Shown here: positions 24,715-31,772 of the stretch, piece by piece
How positions within the stretch are numbered: the first letter of the stretch is position 1
Layout: every line of letters begins with the position of its first letter
Assembly: GCF_938017705.1 (NCBI RefSeq)
Contig: NZ_CALIIS010000016.1
Span: forward strand, 1 to 31,772
DNA length: 31,772 bases
Direction of reading: 5' to 3'
DNA from: an uncultured Campylobacter sp.
GTDB taxonomy: Bacteria; Campylobacterota; Campylobacteria; Campylobacterales; Campylobacteraceae
Made by a program: the position numbers and the translations under genes
The notes under the pieces: model-generated
Seen by the model: the letters and a program-made list of their open reading frames with translations, nothing else
Databases searched by the model: none
What the model was told of the DNA's origin: nothing

Positions 24715-25635
24715 ATGAGTATAGTTTTTATGGGTACGCCCGAGTATGCGGCTAAAATTTTACGCGCGCTTGCGGGGGCGAAATTTGAGATCGCGGCTGT
24801 CTTTACGCAGCCCGATAAGCCCGTCGGCAGGAAGCAAATTTTAACGCCTAGCGAGGTTAAAGCTTACGCGCAGCAGCACCTTCCCGCCGTGCCGATCTTT
24901 CAGCCTGCGAGTTTAAAAGAGGGGGCGGTCGCAGCGCAGATAAAAGAGCTAAAGCCTGATTTTATCGTGGTTGCCGCATACGGTAAAATTTTGCCGCAAA
25001 GCGTGCTTGATATCGCGCCTTGCATAAACCTGCACGCCTCGATCCTGCCTAAATACCGAGGCGCGAGCCCGATCCAAAGTGCGATCTTGGCGGGCGAAAA
25101 GCAGACGGGCGTGACGGCGATGCTGATGGATGCTGGGCTTGACACGGGCGATATGCTTGATTTTGCCTACACGCCTTGCGAGGATAAAACGGCGGCGCAG
25201 CTGTTTGACGAGCTCGGGGATCTAGCGGGCGAGCTGACCGTGCGAGTGCTGCGAAATTTTGCAAATTTAACGCCGCTAAAGCAGGACGACGCACAGGCTA
25301 CGCACTGCAAAAAAATAAGCAAATCTGACGGGCTTTTTAGCTTTGAGGAAAGCGCAGAGCAAATTTATAATAAATTTCGCGCATTAACGCCATGGCCCGG
25401 GATCTATCTATCTGGCGGGTTAAAAATTTTAGAACTAGAGCTTTTGCGCGAATCTAGCGGGCGTAAATTTGAACGCTCGGGCAAAATTCTGCACGTTGAT
25501 AAGCCCAGTTTTTGCGTTTCTTGCGGCGAGGGTGCGGTTAAGATCATGAAGGTGCAAGAGCCCGGTAAAAAGCCGGTGGACGCCAGCGCGTATCTAAACG
25601 GCAAGCGGCTAAAGATCGGCGATCTGCTATGCTAA
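24715..25635 (+). CDS. fmt: Methionyl-tRNA formyltransferase
   Basis: Adds the formyl group to initiator Met-tRNA. 306 residues. The formyltransferase domain has NLHASILPKYRGASPIQ with catalytic Asn-His and the Asp in DAGLDTGDML. The C-terminal tRNA-binding domain starts near residue 205 (KISKSDGLFSFEE, then ALTPWPGIYLSGGLK). ATG 24715 follows AAAGGAAA. The gene is complete; its last codons overlap the start of a repetitive open frame by seven bases. Confidence 0.97.
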   Translation: MSIVFMGTPEYAAKILRALAGAKFEIAAVFTQPDKPVGRKQILTPSEVKAYAQQHLPAVPIFQPASLKEGAVAAQIKELKPDFIVVAAYGKILPQSVLDIAPCINLHASILPKYRGASPIQSAILAGEKQTGVTAMLMDAGLDTGDMLDFAYTPCEDKTAAQLFDELGDLAGELTVRVLRNFANLTPLKQDDAQATHCKKISKSDGLFSFEESAEQIYNKFRALTPWPGIYLSGGLKILELELLRESSGRKFERSGKILHVDKPSFCVSCGEGAVKIMKVQEPGKKPVDASAYLNGKRLKIGDLLC

Positions 25636-26177
25636 GCGGGATCTTAAATTCTCGCGTTTTATGCCGCGCTTTTGATGCTACGCGGGAATTTTATTTGCGC
25701 CGCGCTTTTGGCGTCGCGGCGAAATTCTGCCTTGGATATCGCCGCGATCGTGAAGTAAAATTTTGCCGTGCGGAATTTCGAAGCGAAGCTCCAAAATCAA
25801 GGCTTTATAAAATTTTAAAACCTCGCTTCTATGCTCTAAAATTTTACGCTCACAGGAGCTTAAAATTTCGCCGCCGCGGTTACGGATCTTGCGGCGTCGC
25901 ACCAAACACGCACCATTTAAAATTCTGTGATCGTGCCGCAGAATTTTTGCTAGACAAAGCTTTAAAATTTTATCGAAATGCTGCTGGGAAAATCCGCGTT
26001 GCCGAAAAATTTAGCAAGATCGCAAAATTTCATCGCACAAAATTTCACTATGTCGTAAAATTTAATCGTGCTAAATTTCATCTTGTTGCAAAATTCTATC
26101 GCAGCGCAGAATTTAAACGCTTGCAATATTTCAAGGCGAGCACTTTGTCTTACGCTAGGAGCGGGTTTTGCAAGTAG
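25629..26177 (+). CDS. Repetitive open frame between fmt and birA, doubtful gene
   Basis: I do not recognise this 182-residue frame. It begins at an ATG overlapping the fmt stop by seven bases and ends ten bases inside birA, so it fills the gap exactly. There is no good ribosome binding site; only coupling to fmt could start it. The predicted product is very basic and rich in K, F, R, H and A, with a repeated KF[HYN]R pattern, unlike a normal globular protein. By hand count about 18 RAATTY words occur in 532 bases. In C. jejuni fmt and birA are adjacent as I recall, so this looks like an inserted, expanded DNA segment that happens, or is selected, to stay open. Real translation is uncertain. 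Confidence 0.3.
   Translation: MLSGILNSRVLCRAFDATREFYLRRAFGVAAKFCLGYRRDREVKFCRAEFRSEAPKSRLYKILKPRFYALKFYAHRSLKFRRRGYGSCGVAPNTHHLKFCDRAAEFLLDKALKFYRNAAGKIRVAEKFSKIAKFHRTKFHYVVKFNRAKFHLVAKFYRSAEFKRLQYFKASTLSYARSGFCK
26001..26120 (+). repeat. Seven imperfect 15/18-nt tandem repeats with a conserved RAATTY core
   Basis: Units 26001-26018, 26019-26036, 26037-26051, 26052-26069, 26070-26084, 26085-26102 and 26103-26120 are 18 or 15 bases long and encode AEKFSK, IAKFHR, TKFHY, VVKFNR, AKFHL, VAKFYR and SAEFKR. Every unit keeps RAATTY (five AAATTT, one AAATTC, one GAATTT). Here the hexamer is read as AAA-TTT, one base out of phase from the addB repeats. Confidence 0.8.
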
Positions 26178-26803
26178 AATTTGTAGAGCAAATGCCCTCT
26201 ACGCAGGAGTTTTTGGTGGACGCCGTGCGCGAAGGCAGGATAACGCCGCCTTTTGCGATCGCCGCAAATCGCCAAAGCGCTGGTATCGGCTCGCGCGGCA
26301 ATGATTGGGAGGGCGCGAGCGGCAATCTCGCATTTTCGTTCTGTGTCGCGCAGAGCGATCTGCCCGCAGACGTGCCACCTCAGTCAGCGAGCATATATTT
26401 TGCGATGATCATGCAGGAATTTCTCGCATCGCTCGGTTCGCAGCTTTGGCTTAAATGGCCCAACGATTTTTATCTAGGCGAGCGCAAAATCGGCGGGGCG
26501 ATGACGAATAAGATCAAAAATACCCTCGTCTGCGGCATCGGCATGAACCTACTCGGCGCGCCCGAATATGCGGGAATTTTAGATATAAAAATTAGCGCAA
26601 AAGACGCTATAGAGGGCTTTTTTGCGCTATATGAAAATAAAATCCCGTGGAAGCAAATTTTTAGAAATTTTTCGTTACAATTCCAAAAATCGCAAAGCTT
26701 TGGCGTTCATCTAGGCGGTGAAAAATTTTCACTCGCGCAGGCTAAACTTTGCGAAGACGGATCGATCATAATAAATGAAGAAAGGGTTTATGCTTTAAGA
26801 TGA
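26168..26803 (+). CDS. birA: Biotin-[acetyl-CoA carboxylase] ligase, short form
   Basis: Attaches biotin to the carrier subunit of acetyl-CoA carboxylase. 211 residues, without the N-terminal DNA-binding domain of E. coli BirA, so an enzyme only. The start is TTG 26168, six bases after AGGAG (26157-26161), giving MQVEFVEQMPSTQEFL, where STQ is the family opening. The biotinyl-AMP loop is GIGSRGNDWE, LKWPNDFYLGERKIGG carries the catalytic lysine, and GIGMNL follows. The ribosome binding site lies inside the preceding repetitive frame. It overlaps parA by four bases. Confidence 0.93.
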   Translation: MQVEFVEQMPSTQEFLVDAVREGRITPPFAIAANRQSAGIGSRGNDWEGASGNLAFSFCVAQSDLPADVPPQSASIYFAMIMQEFLASLGSQLWLKWPNDFYLGERKIGGAMTNKIKNTLVCGIGMNLLGAPEYAGILDIKISAKDAIEGFFALYENKIPWKQIFRNFSLQFQKSQSFGVHLGGEKFSLAQAKLCEDGSIIINEERVYALR

Positions 26804-27591
26804 GTGAAGTAATTACGATTGCCAATCAAAAAGGCGGCGTCGGAAAGACGACGACCGCGGTCAATCTTGCTGCGTCGCTAGCGATAAAGAAAAAGCGGGT
26901 CCTACTGATCGACGTAGACCCTCAGGCGAACGCTACGACCGGACTTGGCTTTAACCGCAGCGACTTTGAATTTAACATTTATCACGTCCTAACGGGGCGT
27001 AAAAGCATGTCCGAAGTGATCCAAAAGACCGAACTTGAGTTTATGGATCTGGTGCCGTCAAACATCGGACTTGTAGGTATCGAGCGCGAAGTAAGCGAAG
27101 AGAAAGACTTCAAACTAATGCTAAAAAATAAAATTTCCGAGGTTAAGGACAGATATGATTTCATAATCATCGATTCGCCGCCGACGCTCGGTAGCATTAC
27201 GGTAAATGCCTTGGTCGCAAGCGATAGCGTAATTATCCCGATTCAGTGTGAATTCTACGCGCTTGAAGGCGTCGCGCTGATTCTAAATACCGTAAAAGTC
27301 GTCAAGCAAACGCTCAATAAAAATTTAAAAATTCGCGGATTTTTGCCGACAATGTACAGCTTGCAAAACAATCTCGCTAAAGAGACAGTTGCGAATTTAC
27401 GCGAATATTTTGATGATAAGCTCTTTCGTATCGGCAAGAGTGATGATCTAGTCATCATTCCGCGCAATATTAAGCTAGCCGAAAGCCCAAGCTTTGGCAA
27501 GCCGGTAGTTTTATACGATATAAAATCTGCTGGCTCCATCGCCTATCAAGACCTCGCCAAATCCATAATGGAGCAAAAATGGGCAAGATAA
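26800..27591 (+). CDS. parA: Chromosome-partitioning ATPase ParA (Soj)
   Basis: Deviant Walker ATPase that moves ParB-bound origins. 263 residues. The Walker A motif is KGGVGKTTTAV (residues 11-21), the A' motif VDPQANATTGLG and Walker B FIIIDSPP. There is no N-terminal HTH, as expected for a chromosomal Soj-type protein. It is coupled to birA (ATGA overlap) and overlaps parB by 13 bases. This birA-parA-parB-atp order is typical of Campylobacter. Confidence 0.97.
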   Translation: MSEVITIANQKGGVGKTTTAVNLAASLAIKKKRVLLIDVDPQANATTGLGFNRSDFEFNIYHVLTGRKSMSEVIQKTELEFMDLVPSNIGLVGIEREVSEEKDFKLMLKNKISEVKDRYDFIIIDSPPTLGSITVNALVASDSVIIPIQCEFYALEGVALILNTVKVVKQTLNKNLKIRGFLPTMYSLQNNLAKETVANLREYFDDKLFRIGKSDDLVIIPRNIKLAESPSFGKPVVLYDIKSAGSIAYQDLAKSIMEQKWAR

Positions 27592-28442
27592 AAAGAGCGC
27601 TCGGGCGCGGGCTCGGTGCTATTTTAGATGACGTAGAAAGCTCCTATAACAGGGAGCTAGAAAGTGGAAATGCAGATAGTTTAGTTATCGAAATCGATGT
27701 CGATAAAATCGAGCCAAATCCATATCAACCGCGGCAGAGCTTCGATGAGGAGGCACTTAGGCAGCTGAGCGAAAGCATCGCCCGCCACGGGCTTATTCAG
27801 CCTATCATTGTTATTCAAAAAGATGATTCTTACGTCCTTATCGCCGGTGAGCGGCGCCTAAGAGCGACGAAGCTTTTGGGCGAGAGTAAAATCAAAGCCG
27901 TAGTCGCGGACATAAAATCTCAAAATTTAAGAGAGCTTGCCCTCATCGAAAATATCCAGCGCGAGGATCTAAATCCTATCGAGCTTGCTAAGTCCTATAA
28001 GGAGCTCATCAGCGAATACAGGATCACGCAAGAGGAGTTAGCCGACATCATCAAAAAGTCCCGCACACAGATTACAAACACGTTAAGGCTTTTAAATTTA
28101 TGCTCCGAAGTGCAAGACGCCATAAGCGCAGATAAAATTTCGCAAGGGCACGCCAAGATAATGGTTGGACTTGAAAAAGAGGATCAAATTTTAGCTCTAA
28201 ACACCATTTTAGGACAGCGCCTAAGCGTAAGAGATACCGAAAATTTAGTAAAAAAGCTCAAAGATAAAACCGTTCCGAAAGAGAAAAAGCCTGGCGCGGA
28301 ATTTCAAAGCTTCAAGCCCGAGCTTTTAAAGCTAAAGGCCAAGCTTGATCAATTCGGTAAAATAAGTATCAAAGAGCGTAAAATTTCGATCGAATTTAGC
28401 GAAATTTTACAAATTTCCGAGTTTTTAAAGAAAATCGGATGA
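27579..28442 (+). CDS. parB: Chromosome-partitioning protein ParB (Spo0J)
   Basis: CTP-dependent clamp that loads at parS near the origin. 287 residues. N-terminal LGRGLGAIL is the ParA-interacting tail; IEPNPYQPRQSFDEEALRQL and AGERRLRATKLLG (the GERRxR CTP box) form the nuclease-like domain; ENIQREDLNPIELAKSYKEL leads into the HTH with TQEELADIIKKSRTQITNTLRLL. The C-terminal dimerisation segment is present. No parS-like palindrome was found in this window. Confidence 0.97.
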   Translation: MGKIKRALGRGLGAILDDVESSYNRELESGNADSLVIEIDVDKIEPNPYQPRQSFDEEALRQLSESIARHGLIQPIIVIQKDDSYVLIAGERRLRATKLLGESKIKAVVADIKSQNLRELALIENIQREDLNPIELAKSYKELISEYRITQEELADIIKKSRTQITNTLRLLNLCSEVQDAISADKISQGHAKIMVGLEKEDQILALNTILGQRLSVRDTENLVKKLKDKTVPKEKKPGAEFQSFKPELLKLKAKLDQFGKISIKERKISIEFSEILQISEFLKKIG

Positions 28443-28453
28443 TTTTTTATAGT

Positions 28454-28513
28454 GTATTTTAATTTTTCATATTGTAAAATACGCATTTTGTTTAAAACTA
28501 ACCTAGAGGAGGT
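28454..28513 (+). promoter_or_regulatory. Possible ATP synthase operon promoter and strong ribosome binding site
   Basis: GTATTTTA (28454-28461) and TAAAATAC (28475-28482) form an inverted repeat; its right arm includes TAAAAT, a possible -10. The strong GAGGAGGTG at 28506-28513 immediately precedes atpF'. The inverted repeat could equally be a weak parB terminator. Confidence 0.4.
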
Positions 28514-28516
28514 GCG

Positions 28517-28939
28517 ATGCTAGACGTAAGTTTGACCGCCATGATAACGACCATCGTCGTATTTTTAGCTTTGATTTACTTCTTAAATATCAAGCTTTAT
28601 AGACCGCTACTTTTGCATATGGAAAAGCGAGAAGCTATTATTAAAGAAGATGAGGCAAATGCGATGAAAAACGCACAGGATGCAGATGCCGATAAAGCAG
28701 AGATCGTAAGGATCATGGATGCTGCGAAGTTGCAAGCTGTTAAAATAAAGCAAGAGGCGATGGATAGTGCGAAGCAGGCTGCCGCTAGAGAAATAGCCGA
28801 GAAAAAAGCCGCGATGGAGGAGGATTTTGATCAATTCTTAGGCGGTTTGGATGAGCAAAAGCGCAACCTAAAAAATGATTTGCAAGCCAAAATTCCGGAA
28901 TTTAAAAATGCTCTAAGTAGCGCTGTGGCTAAAGTATGA
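28517..28939 (+). CDS. atpF': ATP synthase b' subunit
   Basis: Peripheral-stalk subunit of F1Fo ATP synthase. 140 residues: one N-terminal membrane helix (about 9-27, ITTIVVFLALIYFLN) followed by a long charged coiled coil (HMEKREAIIKEDEANAM onwards). The b' form next to b is usual in epsilonproteobacteria. It follows a very strong ribosome binding site. The a and c subunit genes are not here, which is normal for Campylobacter. Confidence 0.93.
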   Translation: MLDVSLTAMITTIVVFLALIYFLNIKLYRPLLLHMEKREAIIKEDEANAMKNAQDADADKAEIVRIMDAAKLQAVKIKQEAMDSAKQAAAREIAEKKAAMEEDFDQFLGGLDEQKRNLKNDLQAKIPEFKNALSSAVAKV

Positions 28940-28949
28940 GGTTTTCAGT

Positions 28950-29465
28950 ATGAAAAAATATCTATTTTTATTTATAATTCCCGCGCTTGTTTTAGCAAGT
29001 GGCGAGCACGATGGAGTCAAAGACTACGACGTGCTGTGGCGAAGCATAAATTTCATTTTATTTTTCGGAATTTTGTTTTATCTGTTAAAAGGTCCTGCAA
29101 AAGCGGCATATCAAGGTAGGATCGACGGCATCGCATCTAGGCTTGAAGCTAATCAAAAAATTTTAAAAGAGTCCGCAGCTCGCAAAGAGCAAGCTAAAAA
29201 AGATCTGCAAGATGCCAAGGTTCAAGGCGCAGCTTTAATCGAAACCGCTAAAAAAGAGATCGTGTTCGCTGCCGAAAAGATAAAAAATGCGACCGAGCAA
29301 GAGATTGCGAATTTGCAAAAATCTTTCGACGAGCAGAAGAGCTTTGAGGCGCGTAAGATCAAAAAAGAGGTCGTAAGCGAGATACTGGATGATGTTTTTG
29401 CATCGGACGACATTAAATTCGGTCAAGACAAACTGGTTAAAATCGTAGAGAAAAAGGTCGGATGA
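28950..29465 (+). CDS. atpF: ATP synthase b subunit
   Basis: Peripheral-stalk partner of b'. 171 residues. It starts with a signal-like hydrophobic stretch (MKKYLFLFIIPALVLASGEH), then a second membrane helix (SINFILFFGILFYLL, about 32-46), then a coiled coil rich in Lys, Glu and Ala. Epsilonproteobacterial b subunits typically have this N-terminal extension. It begins ten bases after the atpF' stop and overlaps atpH by four bases. Confidence 0.93.
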   Translation: MKKYLFLFIIPALVLASGEHDGVKDYDVLWRSINFILFFGILFYLLKGPAKAAYQGRIDGIASRLEANQKILKESAARKEQAKKDLQDAKVQGAALIETAKKEIVFAAEKIKNATEQEIANLQKSFDEQKSFEARKIKKEVVSEILDDVFASDDIKFGQDKLVKIVEKKVG

Positions 29466-29995
29466 TGATAAATAACACCTCAAAAAGATATGTAAACGCC
29501 CTGATACTGAGCTATAAAAAAGATGAACTATGCTCTGTTTTGCAGACGCTCGAGAGCGTCGCGAGCGCGTTTAAAATTCCAAAATTCCAAGATATTGTAA
29601 AATCTCCGACGCTAAAAGAGGAATCCAAAGTGGAACTTATCGCGTCATTTATAAAAAATCCAAGCGAAAAAATCGTAAATTTTATTAAACTTTTAGCTAA
29701 GAATAGGCGTATTGCACTAATCCCGCAGATAGTCGAGGAACTGCGCAAGAATATTGCGGCGCTGGATAATAAATATTTGGGTAAAATTTATTCCGCTACC
29801 GAAATAGACGCCGCGAAAATAAAAGAGCTAGAAACTAAAATTTCAAAGAAATTTAATGCAGATATTACCCTACAACCCGTTAAAAGTGAGCTTGAGGGTA
29901 TTAAGATCGAAGTCGAGGATCTTGGATTTGAGATTAGTTTTTCAGTTGATAGATTGAAACAAAAAATGAGCGAATATATTTTAAAAGCAATTTAA
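29462..29995 (+). CDS. atpH: ATP synthase delta subunit
   Basis: Connects the peripheral stalk to the top of F1. 177 residues, usual length. NNTSKRYVNALILSYKK at the start and the C-terminal DITLQPVKSELEGIKIEVED region are typical of the OSCP/delta family. ATG 29462 gives an ATGA overlap with atpF; ATG 29465 is the alternative and differs by one residue. AAAGGAG at its end serves as the atpA ribosome binding site. Confidence 0.95.
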   Translation: MMINNTSKRYVNALILSYKKDELCSVLQTLESVASAFKIPKFQDIVKSPTLKEESKVELIASFIKNPSEKIVNFIKLLAKNRRIALIPQIVEELRKNIAALDNKYLGKIYSATEIDAAKIKELETKISKKFNADITLQPVKSELEGIKIEVEDLGFEISFSVDRLKQKMSEYILKAI

Positions 29996-30006
29996 AGGAG
30001 TAAAGC

Positions 30007-31572
30007 GTGGGTGCGAAAATTAAGGCAGACGAAATCAGCAGCATAATCAAAGAGCGAATTGAAAATTTCGATCTTAGCGTTGATATCGAAGAAACCGGTA
30101 AGGTCGTTTCGGTCGCAGACGGCGTTGCTAATGTTTACGGCTTAAAAAACGTAATGGCTAACGAGATGGTCGAATTCGAAAACGGAGCTCGTGGTATCGC
30201 GTTAAATTTAGAGGAGAGCAGTGTCGGCATCGTTATTTTAGGCGATACTAGCGGTATTAACGAAGGTAGTAGCGTTAAAAGACTGGGTAAGCTTTTACGC
30301 GTTCCGGTAGGTGATGCGCTAATAGGTCGCGTAGTAAATGCCCTAGGCGAGCCGATCGACGGCAAGGGCGCGATAGAGACCAGCGATACTAGATTTGTCG
30401 AAGAAAAGGCTAAAGGTATCATGGCTCGTAAATCCGTCCATGAGCCACTTCAAACGGGTCTTAAGGCGATAGACGCGCTAGTGCCGATCGGTCGCGGACA
30501 GCGCGAGCTCATCATCGGCGACCGCCAAACAGGAAAAACCACCGTTGCTGTTGATACTATCATCAATCAAAAGGGCCAGGATGTCATCTGCATATATGTA
30601 GCAATCGGTCAGAAACAATCCACCGTCGCACAAGTCGTTAAAAAGCTTGAAGAATACGGCGCGATGGATTATACGATCGTAGTTGCAGCCGGTGCTAGCG
30701 AGGCAGCCGCGCTTCAGTATTTGGCTCCGTATTCGGGCTGCACCATGGGTGAGTATTTCAGAGATAACTCCCGCCACGCGCTTATCATATATGACGATCT
30801 TAGCAAACACGCGGTTGCGTATCGCGAAATGTCACTTATTTTACGCCGTCCACCTGGACGTGAGGCTTATCCTGGTGACGTGTTCTACTTGCACTCTCGC
30901 TTATTAGAGCGCGCTGCCAAAGTGATTGCCGATGATACCATTGCACGCCAAATGAACGACCTCCCCGAAAGCATCGCTCCACTCGTAAAAGGGGGTGGTT
31001 CACTCACTGCTTTACCTATTATTGAAACTCAAGCGGGCGACGTATCAGCTTATATCCCTACTAACGTGATTTCTATTACTGACGGACAGATATTCTTGGA
31101 GTCTGATTTGTTCAACTCAGGGGTACGTCCAGCTATCAATGTGGGTATTTCGGTATCGCGTGTGGGAGGTTCAGCACAGATTAAATCGATGAAGAAAGTA
31201 GCGGGTACCCTCAAATTAGACCAAGCACAATACCGCGAACTCGAAGCTTTCGCCAAATTCGGCTCTGACCTCGATGCAGCTACTATGGGGGTTATCGAAA
31301 AAGGGAAGCGCAATGTGGAAATCTTAAAACAACCACAAAACGACCCTTACCCCGTAGAAAACCAAATTGTGATTATCTATGCAGGTTCTAAAAACTTATT
31401 GAGACAAGTGCCTGTGGACAAGATAAAAGAATTTGAGAGAGAATATTTAGAGTTCCTCAATGTATCCCATCGTGACATTTTAGACGAGCTAAAAGCTGGC
31501 AAACTCACCGATGAGATTACAGCTATTCTCGAAAAAGTAGCGAAAGATTTGAGTGAAAAATACGCGAAATAG
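30007..31572 (+). CDS. atpA: ATP synthase alpha subunit, chimeric sequence
   Basis: The frame gives a 521-residue alpha subunit from a GTG start after AAAGGAG (29994-30000). The first ~278 residues are Campylobacter-type (KADEISSIIKERIENFDLSV, P-loop GDRQTGKT, YFRDNSRHALIIYDDLSKHA). After the universally conserved LRRPPGREAYPGDVFYLHS the protein becomes Bacteroidetes-type: it gains VIADDTIARQMNDLPES (from residue 306), absent from Campylobacter AtpA as I recall, and ends in EILKQPQNDPYPVENQIVII and the DELKAGKLTDEITAILEKVA tail. Codon style changes at the same place. The frame is intact, so a hybrid gene is formally possible, but an assembly join is more likely. The Campylobacter 3' end and atpG, atpD and atpC are missing. 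Confidence 0.85.
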   Translation: MGAKIKADEISSIIKERIENFDLSVDIEETGKVVSVADGVANVYGLKNVMANEMVEFENGARGIALNLEESSVGIVILGDTSGINEGSSVKRLGKLLRVPVGDALIGRVVNALGEPIDGKGAIETSDTRFVEEKAKGIMARKSVHEPLQTGLKAIDALVPIGRGQRELIIGDRQTGKTTVAVDTIINQKGQDVICIYVAIGQKQSTVAQVVKKLEEYGAMDYTIVVAAGASEAAALQYLAPYSGCTMGEYFRDNSRHALIIYDDLSKHAVAYREMSLILRRPPGREAYPGDVFYLHSRLLERAAKVIADDTIARQMNDLPESIAPLVKGGGSLTALPIIETQAGDVSAYIPTNVISITDGQIFLESDLFNSGVRPAINVGISVSRVGGSAQIKSMKKVAGTLKLDQAQYRELEAFAKFGSDLDAATMGVIEKGKRNVEILKQPQNDPYPVENQIVIIYAGSKNLLRQVPVDKIKEFEREYLEFLNVSHRDILDELKAGKLTDEITAILEKVAKDLSEKYAK

Positions 31573-31772
31573 TAAATTCTTTTTAAACATTTATTCTTAT
31601 GAGTGTTATTATATGGATAATTATTGGAGCTATCTTTTTATTTGCGCTAAAGATTTATGTAAACAAACTTTATACAAAAAAACATTTGCAAAAACAAATA
31701 GGGCACATCAATCAAAACCCTTTAACAGAGGAACAGATACGATTGCTTACTTTTGGAGCAATACTGACGTAT
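30835..31772 (+). other. Segment of probable Bacteroidetes (Capnocytophaga-like) origin
   Basis: From about 30835 (join somewhere within 30800-30915) to the window end, codon choice shifts: more GTG, CTC, ACC, TCA, GGG. RAATTY words become rare, and the protein matches flavobacterial AtpA. Downstream of the stop there is no atpG but a different small gene. All of this fits a different organism. Confidence 0.8.
31599..31772 (+). CDS. Partial gene at window end, membrane-anchored, possibly DUF1266
   Basis: Frame from ATG 31599 open to the window end (58 codons seen). It starts with a membrane helix (MSVIIWIIIGAIFLFALKIY), then a basic stretch and NPLTEEQIRLLTFGAILTY. The latter part faintly resembles the start of DUF1266 proteins, common in Bacteroidetes, but too little is visible to be sure. 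It lies in the foreign segment and begins 26 bases after the atpA stop. Confidence 0.5.
   Translation, partial: MSVIIWIIIGAIFLFALKIYVNKLYTKKHLQKQIGHINQNPLTEEQIRLLTFGAILTY

Noticed and set aside
26800..28442. parS sites around parA-parB
   Set aside because: I looked for palindromes like GTTTCACGTGAAAC and saw none.

Overview
The window looks like the chromosome of an epsilonproteobacterium of the genus Campylobacter. It is one of the less AT-rich species; an oral Campylobacter gracilis-like organism is my best guess, from gene content and style rather than a database match. Two gene blocks match what I recall of C. jejuni: addB-addA-rplM-rpsI-cadF-HAD phosphatase, and rplU-rpmA-obgE-(proB)-fmt-birA-parA-parB-atpF'-atpF-atpH-atpA. 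Nearly all genes are on the plus strand; only two small secreted-protein genes (21.1-22.2 kb) are on the minus strand.

Layout. 1-429: no gene. 430-5238: an orphan molybdate permease gene (modB), then a large membrane PAS-GGDEF-EAL protein whose GGDEF half looks active and whose EAL half is degenerate. 5235-9090: a tightly packed run of hisZ-like gene, purA, a DUF507 gene and carA. 9091-9941: gene-free, AT-rich and rich in inverted repeats. 9942-10625: an orphan OmpR-type response regulator. 10901-16718: the AddAB recombination nuclease-helicase, with a repetitive insert of about 170 residues in AddB. 16834-18770: rplM-rpsI, then a CadF/OmpA-like outer-membrane protein. 18837-19895: a HAD phosphatase with an insert of about 135 residues. 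19939-20885: gene-free, then tRNA-Gln(CUG) at 20886. 21124-22172 (minus): a copper-type DUF411 protein and a small lipoprotein. 22393-31572: ribosomal proteins L21/L27, ObgE, an EF-hand protein, Fmt, a repetitive open frame, BirA, ParA, ParB and the start of the ATP synthase operon.

Two things stand out. First, the last ~0.94 kb is not from the same organism. atpA begins as a Campylobacter gene and changes, inside its most conserved stretch (about 30.83-30.91 kb), to a Bacteroidetes (Capnocytophaga-like) atpA. It has the Bacteroidetes-type insertion and C-terminus, a different codon style, and a non-atpG gene after it. An assembly chimera between two oral bacteria is the simplest explanation.

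Second, three places (inside addB, inside the HAD gene, and between fmt and birA) carry inserts built around the hexamer RAATTY. Two of these form 15- or 18-nt tandem repeats in which RAATTY is kept in every unit but read in different frames, so the conservation is at the DNA level. At least six gene-boundary inverted repeats also carry RAATTY in each arm. RAATTY is, as I recall, the site whose adenine methylation licenses DNA uptake in C. jejuni. The inserts may therefore be uptake- or methylation-related repeats, comparable in logic to paired uptake sequences in Neisseria. That link is inference.
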